From NCBI GenBank assembly GCA_964624465.1, contig CAZUZD010000022.1, positions 1-35,388 of the forward strand: a DNA stretch of 35,388 bases. Direction: 5' to 3'. Position numbers and translations under genes: made by a program. Below, piece after piece: positions 7,756 through 14,245 of the stretch. A model generated the notes under the pieces. That model did no database searches and was not told where the DNA came from. It saw only the letters and a program-made list of their open reading frames with translations. Source of the DNA: CAZUZD01 sp964624465 (GTDB taxonomy: Bacteria > Planctomycetota > Planctomycetia > Isosphaerales > Isosphaeraceae). The first letter of the stretch is position 1. Each line of letters begins with the position of its first letter.

Positions 7756-8181
7756 TCAGGCGGTGGGGGGTGCGGCCGGGCCCAGGATCTGAACGGTCGC
7801 CCGCAGGAACGCCGCCGCGGCGGCCAGGTTGGCCGCCGGCGGCGTCTTGAGCCCCTGCGCCCGCTCGAAGGCGTGGATGTGGGCCACGTCGAGCGTGCCG
7901 GGCCGGATGTACAGCGCCTCGCACGCCAGCAGCAGGCAGCGCAGGCCGGCCTCGCGGTAGCCCTGGCGATAGACCAGGGCCCGCACGCAGGCGAACATCG
8001 CCTCGTAGCTGAACAGGGTCACGTCGGCCTGGTCGCCCGACCCGCCGTCGTGCAGCAGGGTCGCCGCCTCGAGCCGGTCGGCGGCCAGCCGCAGCAGGCC
8101 GTCGACCCGCGCGGGGGCGGCCGGGTCGGCGCTCAGATACGGGCTCGCCAGGCACTTCGCGAAGGTGTTGACGATCGCCAT
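7756..8181 (-). CDS. HEPN-domain-like protein
   Basis: A 141-residue all-helical protein. The order of segments resembles HEPN domains: an N-terminal helix with RVDGLLRLAADRLEAATLL, then SYEAMFACVRALVYRQGYREAG, then a third helix LLLACEALYI, and a C-terminal helix pair. The YEAMFACVRALVYRQGYR segment is the most HEPN-like. The R-x4-6-H motif of HEPN ribonucleases is not present after that helix (it continues REAGLRCLLLACEA), so an RNase toxin role is unlikely and a binding role is possible. It lies 62 bases downstream of nuoN on the same strand and may be co-transcribed with the complex I genes. No partner nucleotidyltransferase (MNT) gene is adjacent. The start is ATG. The HEPN call is by pattern only. 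Confidence 0.65.
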   Translation of the reverse strand: MAIVNTFAKCLASPYLSADPAAPARVDGLLRLAADRLEAATLLHDGGSGDQADVTLFSYEAMFACVRALVYRQGYREAGLRCLLLACEALYIRPGTLDVAHIHAFERAQGLKTPPAANLAAAAAFLRATVQILGPAAPPTA

Positions 8182-8243
8182 CGGGCAGGCTCGCGGGGTC
8201 GGATCGGTTCCGGTCGGGGTGGGAAACAGGCGGACGGCCGCGA

Positions 8244-9977
8244 TCAGCCGGCACCCGAGCGGACGCCGCGCCTCTTGAGGTCCTCTTCCATCTGCTTCTG
8301 CTTCTCGGCGGCCTTGCGCTGTCGCTCCTCGGGCGTGCCCTGCGCCTCCACGTTGTAGCGGAGGCTCATGCCGGCCGAGAGCATCGGCGGCGCGGCCGTC
8401 TGCATCGGGTCGAGCAACGCCGGCGGGTACACGCCGAACCCGACGGTCACCAGCGTCGCCACCGCGATCGACCAGGCCACGCCCGAGGGCAGCGTGGTGC
8501 CCAGGTCGTTGGTGGCGGGCCGCAGGAACATCGCCCGCAGCACCCGCACGTAGTAGAAGGCCGAGACCACGCTGTTGAGCAGGGCCAGCACGACCAGCCC
8601 GATCAGGGCCCGGCCGGCGGTCTCGGCGGTGTTCAGGGTGCTCATGAACATCCAGAGCTTGCCCCAGAACCCCGCCAGCGGCGGCAGGCCGATCAGCGAG
8701 AGCATCAGCAGCGTGATGCAGAGCGCCTGCGTCGGCCGGCGCCGGCCCAGGCCGTTCAGGTCGTCGATCGCCTCGGTCCCCAGCTCGGCCGCCATCCAGG
8801 TGGCCACCGCGAAGGCGCCCACCGTCGCGAACCCGTAGGCGATCAGGTAGTACAGGATCGCCCCGGTCGCCTCGCCCTGGGTCGTCGAGACCGCGGCGCC
8901 GATCAGGCCCACGATCAGGTAGCCGGCGTGGGCGACCGACGAGTAGGCCAGCATCCGCTTGAAGTTCGTCTGCGCCAGCGCCGCGAAGTTGCCGTAGGTC
9001 ATCGAGGCCACGGCGATCAGCGCCAGCAGGCCGACCCAGCCCGGCGTCAGCGGCGACTTCGGGTTCGTGGCCCAGTACCCCAGCCCGAACAGGAACAGCT
9101 TCAGGAACGCCACGAAGCTGGCGATCTTCGAGCCCGAGGCGATCCAGCCCGCCACCGGCGCCGGGGCCCCCTCGTAGGTGTCGGGCGCCCACTGGTGGAA
9201 CGGCACCGCGGCCAGCTTGAAGCCGAAGCCCACGAGCAGCAGCAGCACGCTGGCGGCGGCCACCGTGTTGCCGTCGAAGCCCGCCAGCCCCGGGCCCTCG
9301 CCGAGCGCCCGCCGGATGGTGGCCAGGCGGGTCGAGCCGGTCAGGCCGTAGATCAGGCTCAGGCCGAACAGGAACAGCGCTGAGGCCACCGAGCCGTAGA
9401 TGAAGTACTTCAGCCCCCCCTCGGCCGACCGCCGCCGCGCCTTCTCGAAGGCCGTGAGCAGGTACAGGCAGATGGTCATCATCTCGAGGGTCACGAACAT
9501 CGTCAGCAGCTCATCGGCGGCGACCAGGAGCATGGCGGCGACGCCCGACCAGAGCAGCAGGGCGTAGTACTCGCCCCAGCGGCTGGTGAAGTCCCAGGCC
9601 ATCGACTGGGCCACCACCAGCACGAGCAAGGTCGCCAGCACGATGTTCAGCCAGACCGTCGAGGCATCGCCGGCCAGGCAGCCGCCCAGCAGGGCATAGT
9701 CGATGACTGTGATGTCGACGAACATCGGGTTCGGGCCGCCCAGCAAGGGCCGCTCGGGCACCAGCGTCAGCACCCCGGCCAGCAAGGCCCCTAGGGCGGT
9801 GGCCAGCGCCAGGGCGCCCAGGCGTCGGCGGCGGATCGGGTCCGGGGCGCCCCGGAACAGGGCCAGGTCGGCCAGGAGCACGAGCAGGCCCCCGATGGTG
9901 AGCACGATCTCGGGGGCCAGCAGCACGAGCTGCCTGGCCTCGATCAGGAACGTCGCGGCGGCGGGCGCATCGGCCAT
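8244..9977 (-). CDS. nuoN: NADH-quinone oxidoreductase subunit N
   Basis: A 577-residue antiporter-like subunit of the complex I membrane arm, with about 14 membrane segments. Marks of NuoN include APEIVLTIGG near the N-terminus, GLKYFIYGSVASALFLFGLSLIYGLTGS with the channel lysine, and GFGFKLAAVPFHQWAPDTYEGAPAPV with the second lysine and the conserved WxPDxYEGAP loop. LPPLAGFWGKL is further on. It is longer than the usual 480-500 residues because of a cytoplasmic tail of about 45 residues rich in Glu, Lys, Arg and Gln (TPEERQRKAAEKQKQ), likely helical. It is the last nuo gene of the locus, 66 bases after nuoK. In many operons nuoL and nuoM precede nuoN; here they do not. Confidence 0.95.
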   Translation of the reverse strand: MADAPAAATFLIEARQLVLLAPEIVLTIGGLLVLLADLALFRGAPDPIRRRRLGALALATALGALLAGVLTLVPERPLLGGPNPMFVDITVIDYALLGGCLAGDASTVWLNIVLATLLVLVVAQSMAWDFTSRWGEYYALLLWSGVAAMLLVAADELLTMFVTLEMMTICLYLLTAFEKARRRSAEGGLKYFIYGSVASALFLFGLSLIYGLTGSTRLATIRRALGEGPGLAGFDGNTVAAASVLLLLVGFGFKLAAVPFHQWAPDTYEGAPAPVAGWIASGSKIASFVAFLKLFLFGLGYWATNPKSPLTPGWVGLLALIAVASMTYGNFAALAQTNFKRMLAYSSVAHAGYLIVGLIGAAVSTTQGEATGAILYYLIAYGFATVGAFAVATWMAAELGTEAIDDLNGLGRRRPTQALCITLLMLSLIGLPPLAGFWGKLWMFMSTLNTAETAGRALIGLVVLALLNSVVSAFYYVRVLRAMFLRPATNDLGTTLPSGVAWSIAVATLVTVGFGVYPPALLDPMQTAAPPMLSAGMSLRYNVEAQGTPEERQRKAAEKQKQMEEDLKRRGVRSGAG

Positions 9978-10043
9978 GGGCGGGGGTTTCCTGGAAGCGG
10001 CGGTGCGGTGCGGTGGGGGTCCTGGGAAACCGAGCCCGCGGGC

Positions 10044-10375
<332 letters not shown>

Positions 10376-10379
<4 letters not shown>

Positions 10380-11125
10380 CGCGGTTCGCTCGCGGAGGCT
10401 GGGACGGCGGCCGGGGTCGGCCTTGGTTTCGGGGGGGCGGCGGCCCCGGCGCGGACTGGTCGGAGCGCCTCGGCCTCGGCCTCCGGCTCGGCGTCGGGCT
10501 CGCTCATCGCCAGGGCCACGGCGCCGATCAGGGCGGCGGTCAGGAACAGGCCGGCGACCTCGAACGGCACCAGCCACCGGGTCATCAGCTCGACCCCCAG
10601 CACCTGCGCCATCGACTCGACGGCCGCGGCCCGCTCGGGCGTGTCCAGCGGGGCGCGGGCCAGCGTCTGCGACCAGGCGGGCCGTCCGGGTCGGCCCCGC
10701 TCGTGGGCGATCCCGTACAGGAGCATGGCCAGCAGCGCCAGGGCCACCACGCCCGCCGGCAGCCGCGTCGACCAGCCGGTGCGGGTCGTCTCGTCCCCCT
10801 GGATGTCGCGGGTCAGCATGATCCCGAACATGAGCAGGATCGCCACGGCGCCGATGTAGACGAGCACCTGCACGGCCGCCAGGAACTCGGCCTCCAGCAG
10901 CACGTACAGGCACGCGACCACGAAGTTGAACGCCACCAGGCTCAGCGCCGCATGCACGAGATTCCGGGCCAGCACCGTGGCGGCGGCCATGATCAGGCCC
11001 AGCGCGGCGATCTGGAGGAACAGCGCCCTGAGCGGCCCCAGCGCGCCGAAGAGCACGACCTCGAGCCCGCCCAGGGCGGCCAGGCCGATGATGCCGGGGA
11101 TCACGAACTTCGGCAGCCGGGACAA
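10376..11125 (-). CDS. nuoJ: NADH-quinone oxidoreductase subunit J
   Basis: A 249-residue membrane subunit with five predicted helices. The signature region NLVHAALSLVAFNFVVACLYVLLEAEFLAAVQVLVYIGAVAILLMFGIML is intact, including the E-F-x-A-x-x-Q-v-l-v-Y-x-G-A motif around the pi-bulge helix. The C-terminus is an Ala/Pro/Glu-rich tail of about 45 residues beyond the last helix. No ATG fits. TTG at 11125 was chosen because GGAGG lies nine bases upstream; a GTG at 11134 sits directly against that GGAGG and is too close. It lies 26 bases after the nuoH stop and overlaps nuoK by four bases. Confidence 0.92.
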
Positions 11126-11151
11126 CGGGGACACCCTCCGGGGCGGTTCGA

Positions 11152-12471
11152 TCAGCGGGCGGCCAGCGACGGTCGCCGGCCGGCCGGGGGGGCGGTCATC
11201 GTGGCGGTCCGGGTCGTGACGCGATGCAGCGTCAGCACCGACCAGACGACGGCCAGCTCCAGAGCGCCGGTGATCAGCACCGCCTTGAGCCAGGCCGGGT
11301 CCAGCCAGCCCGGCCGGCCGGCCGCCGGATCGACGCCGCGTACGACCAGCTCGAACCAGAGCGCCGCCAGCGGGATGTTCGCGATGCTGATCGGAACCAG
11401 CACCTTCCAGGCGAAGCCCATGAGCTGGTCGACCCGCAGACGCGGCAGCGTGGCGCGGATCCAGTACATGACGAACACGAGGCCCAGCACCTTGGCGGCG
11501 AAGATCAGCAGCGTCAGGCCGTTGACGAGCAGGAGCATGCCGACCGAGCCATCCAGGAGGCCCTTGGGAAACCGCGTCAGCGGCAGGGCCCCGCCGCCCA
11601 GGAACAGCACGGCGGCCAGGCAGCTCACGGCGAAGACGTTCATGTACTCGGCCAGGAAGAACAGGCCGAACCGCATGCCCGAGTACTCGGTGTGGAACCC
11701 CGCGATGATCTCCGACTCGGCCTCGGGCAGGTCGAACGGCGTGCGGTTGACCTCGGCGATGCTGGCGATCACGAACAGCGCAAAGGCGACCAGGCCGGGC
11801 GGCGAGGCCACGAACCAGCCGGTCTCGACCTGCACGTCCATGATCCGCACCAGGCTCAGGCTGCCCGCCCAGAGGATCACCGGCACCGTCGCCAGCACCT
11901 GCGGCACCTCGTACGAGACGAGCTGCGCGACCGCCCGCATGGCGCCCAGCAGGGCGAACTTGTTGCGGCTCGACCAGCCGGCCAGGAACACCCCGAGCGC
12001 CGAGAGGCTCGAGACGGCGATCAGGTACAGCAGACCCGCCGGCAGGTCGACCGGCACCAGGCCGGTGAGGCCGCCGCCGGCGTCGCGGTCGCCGAAGCCG
12101 ATGGGGACCACCGCCAGCACGAGCATCGCCGAGAGCAGGAGCACGACCGGGGCGAGCAGGTGCACTCTCCGGTCGGCGTTGGCGGGAACGAGGTCTTCCT
12201 TGGTGATCAGCTTGACCAGGTCGGCCACCGACTGGAGCAGGCCGAACGGCCCGACGCGGTTGGGCCCGATCCGGTCCTGGAACCGCGCGGCCGCCTTGCG
12301 CTCGCCCCAGACGAGATAGGCGACGATGAGCGGGTACGCACCCGCGAAGCCGACCAGCAGCCAGGCGGCCCAGGCCAGCCACTGCGCCAGGCCGACGCCC
12401 GCCGGTGCCGGGGCCGTCGGCGGGGCCGCGACCCCGAGCAGCAGCGTCAGCGGGCCGGTCGCACCATCCAC
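11152..12471 (-). CDS. nuoH: NADH-quinone oxidoreductase subunit H
   Basis: A 439-residue membrane subunit that forms the quinone entry site at the junction with the peripheral arm. Conserved blocks are WGERKAAARFQDRIGPNRVGPFGLLQSVADLVKLITKED (helix 1 to loop), SRNKFALLGAMRAVAQLVSYEVPQ, and EVNRTPFDLPEAESEIIAGFHTEYS (the acidic quinone-cavity loop). The YWIRATLPRLRVDQLM block near the C-terminus is also present. It is about 80-100 residues longer than typical because of an N-terminal Ala/Pro stretch and extra C-terminal sequence. GTG at 12471 has AGGAG ten bases upstream and is preferred to a start at 12558, which would add Arg/Pro-rich non-coding-like sequence. Confidence 0.95.
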   Translation of the reverse strand: MDGATGPLTLLLGVAAPPTAPAPAGVGLAQWLAWAAWLLVGFAGAYPLIVAYLVWGERKAAARFQDRIGPNRVGPFGLLQSVADLVKLITKEDLVPANADRRVHLLAPVVLLLSAMLVLAVVPIGFGDRDAGGGLTGLVPVDLPAGLLYLIAVSSLSALGVFLAGWSSRNKFALLGAMRAVAQLVSYEVPQVLATVPVILWAGSLSLVRIMDVQVETGWFVASPPGLVAFALFVIASIAEVNRTPFDLPEAESEIIAGFHTEYSGMRFGLFFLAEYMNVFAVSCLAAVLFLGGGALPLTRFPKGLLDGSVGMLLLVNGLTLLIFAAKVLGLVFVMYWIRATLPRLRVDQLMGFAWKVLVPISIANIPLAALWFELVVRGVDPAAGRPGWLDPAWLKAVLITGALELAVVWSVLTLHRVTTRTATMTAPPAGRRPSLAAR

Positions 12472-12589
12472 CGCGGGGTCACTCCTGGCCGGGCCGGGCC
12501 CGGAACACGCACCGAGCCGGACCGGCCGCACGCCGGTCGCTCGGCTCTCGATCGGCACCCCGTCGCCGTTCCCGGAGCGACGCGGGCCG

Positions 12590-12949
12590 TCAGGCCCACC
12601 GCAGGACGCCGCGGGCCCAGGCGTAGCCCAGGCCGACGGCCAGCAGCAGCAGGAAGACGGCCATCTCCGCCAGGGCGAACGGCCCCAGGGCGCCGTAGCT
12701 CACCGCCCAGGGGTACAGGAAGACGGTCTCGATGTCGAAGACGACGAACAGCAGGGCATAGATGTAGTACTGGATCCGGAACCGGATCCAGGTCTCGCCC
12801 AGGGTCAGCACGCCGCACTCATAGGTCTGGCCCTTGGAGCGCGACGGCTTGCGGGGGGCGAACAGGGCGACGACCAGCAGCGGGGCCAGCGCGAAGCCGA
12901 CCGCGAACAACAGCAAGAGCCCGACGAAGATGTAGCGGCCGAGGATCAT
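12590..12949 (-). CDS. nuoA: NADH-quinone oxidoreductase subunit A
   Basis: A 119-residue membrane subunit with three helices. The loop after helix 1 holds KGQTYECGVLTLGETWIRFRIQYYIYALLFVVFDIETVFLYPWA. It includes the conserved YECG cysteine loop and the FDIETVFLYPWA segment of NuoA/ND3. The first residues are a strongly hydrophobic helix. It starts with ATG and lies between an unknown small gene and nuoH. Usually nuoA opens the operon; here it is fourth. Confidence 0.96.
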   Translation of the reverse strand: MILGRYIFVGLLLLFAVGFALAPLLVVALFAPRKPSRSKGQTYECGVLTLGETWIRFRIQYYIYALLFVVFDIETVFLYPWAVSYGALGPFALAEMAVFLLLLAVGLGYAWARGVLRWA

Positions 12950-13012
12950 GATGCGGCGGACCCGGACGTCGCGGCGGGGCGGAGCGGGGGAGCGAGGCGG
13001 CGGGGCGCCGGC

Positions 13013-13300
13013 TCAGCGGGCGGCGGCGGGGGTCGGGTCGTCGAGCGTCTCGACCCGCGTCGTCTCGTCGACGGCCAGGGTGGTCAGCTCGCCGTCGTCG
13101 AGCCGCAGGCGGATCGTGGGCTGGTGGCAGTAAAGCGCCTTGCCGCCCATCTCCATGCCGCCGACGGGCCGGGCGGCGGCGTCGACGATGGTCCCGACGA
13201 CCTGGGTCGCCCAGCGCCGGTGGCCGACGCGGACGAACTGGGTCACCCGAACTCGAATGCCGGTCGGGAATAGCGGCGTGGTCTCGCTCGTGCGAATCAT
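13013..13300 (-). CDS. small unknown protein inside the nuo operon
   Basis: A 95-residue soluble protein between nuoI and nuoA on the same strand (63 bases from nuoA, 87 from nuoI). I do not recognise it. It is rich in beta-strand-forming residues (IRVRVTQFVRV, TQVVGTIVDAA, TIRLRLDDGELTTLAVDE), which suggests a small beta-barrel. It contains one Cys and a central GGMEMGGKALYCHQP. The ATG at 13300 was chosen because AGGGAG lies 12 bases before it; an in-frame upstream ATG would add 10 basic residues. The position inside a complex I operon suggests a role in assembly or binding to the complex, but nothing in the sequence proves this. Confidence 0.75.
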   Translation of the reverse strand: MIRTSETTPLFPTGIRVRVTQFVRVGHRRWATQVVGTIVDAAARPVGGMEMGGKALYCHQPTIRLRLDDGELTTLAVDETTRVETLDDPTPAAAR

Positions 13301-13387
13301 CGCGATTTTTCGCTCCCTGAAAGGAACCGCCATGATATCGGTGGCCCCCCCCGCCGGCAAGGGCCCGGCGCGGGCCGGGGCCTCACC

Positions 13388-14074
13388 TCAACCGGCCGGC
13401 TCGGCCGCCGGGCCGGACCCGGACCCGGCCAGGGCCTTCTGGAGCCGCTGGTCCTTCTTCTTCGCCTGCTTGGCCCGCTCCGACTCCTCGTCGGCGCTGG
13501 CCCACGCCTCGGGGTGGGTCCGGGCGTAGTACTCGCTGGAGACGAGCAGGTCCTGCAGGCTGAAGATGTGCGTCTGGTGCCGCTCGTAGTTGGCCAGCTC
13601 GAAGTTTTGGTCCATCTTGATCGCGTCGAACGGGCAGTACTCGGCGCAGTAGCCGCAGTTCATGCACACGTCCATGTCGATGAAGAAGTCCTCGACCTTG
13701 GGGACCGGCTTGCCGTCGGGGCCGGCGGCATGGGTCATCCAGATGCACTGCGGCGGGCAGACCTTCGCGCAGATGTTGCACGATGTGCAGCGGACGTTGC
13801 CGTCGGCGTCGTCGTAGATCAGCATCGGCAGCACCCGGAACCGCTCGCGCACCGGCAGGCGCTCGTCGGGGTACTCGACGGTGAACAGGCCCTCGGTCGT
13901 CGCGTCCTGGTCGATGACCGGCTCCGACCCCGCCGCCGGCCGGCGCCAGAGGTCCAGCGGCTGCTGCCCGCCGCCGTGCCGCCGCAGCGTCCGGCCCGCG
14001 CCGACGGTGAACGTGCGGACGAACCGCCGCAGCGTCACCCAGTGCCCGATCCAGAGTCCCTTGCCCCAGCCCAT
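13388..14074 (-). CDS. nuoI: NADH-quinone oxidoreductase subunit I (two 4Fe-4S clusters)
   Basis: A 228-residue ferredoxin-like subunit of the peripheral arm. It carries two complete 4Fe-4S motifs: CTSCNICAKVCP (Cys 96, 99, 102, 106) and CMNCGYCAEYCP (Cys 137, 140, 143, 147). These hold clusters N6a and N6b, which pass electrons to N2 in NuoB. The N-terminal amphipathic part (GLWIGHWVTLRRFVRTF) anchors it to the membrane arm. After the clusters it has NYERHQTHIFSLQDLLVSSEYY and an added Lys/Glu/Ala-rich tail of about 50 residues. The ATG at 14074 follows a G-rich leader with a Shine-Dalgarno-like stretch. The gap of 171 bases to nuoBCD holds a large hairpin. Confidence 0.95.
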   Translation of the reverse strand: MGWGKGLWIGHWVTLRRFVRTFTVGAGRTLRRHGGGQQPLDLWRRPAAGSEPVIDQDATTEGLFTVEYPDERLPVRERFRVLPMLIYDDADGNVRCTSCNICAKVCPPQCIWMTHAAGPDGKPVPKVEDFFIDMDVCMNCGYCAEYCPFDAIKMDQNFELANYERHQTHIFSLQDLLVSSEYYARTHPEAWASADEESERAKQAKKKDQRLQKALAGSGSGPAAEPAG

Positions 14075-14156
14075 CGCTCTACCGCCCCCCGCCCGCCGGA
14101 AATCCCGCCCCTTGCCGCGCCCGCCACGCCTGGCGATCCACCTCACCCAGTCCCGG

Positions 14157-14208
14157 AGGGTCCGCTGTGCGGACCGTTGTCGTTCGAACGGGCCGCACAG
14201 AGGACCCT
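14157..14208 (-). other. long hairpin between nuoBCD and nuoI
   Basis: Arms of 16 bases (14157-14172 and 14193-14208) pair with a single mismatch. Inside the 20-base loop an extra 5-bp stem (CCGTT / AACGG, 14174-14178 and 14187-14191) can form. It lies inside an operon, 38 bases after the nuoBCD stop and 83 bases before the nuoI start. No T-tract follows in the transcribed (minus) direction, so a simple terminator is unlikely. mRNA stabilisation, processing or attenuation is possible. Confidence 0.65.
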
Positions 14209-14245
14209 ACAACGCCCATTCCGGGATCGAGTCGCGCTTCACGCC

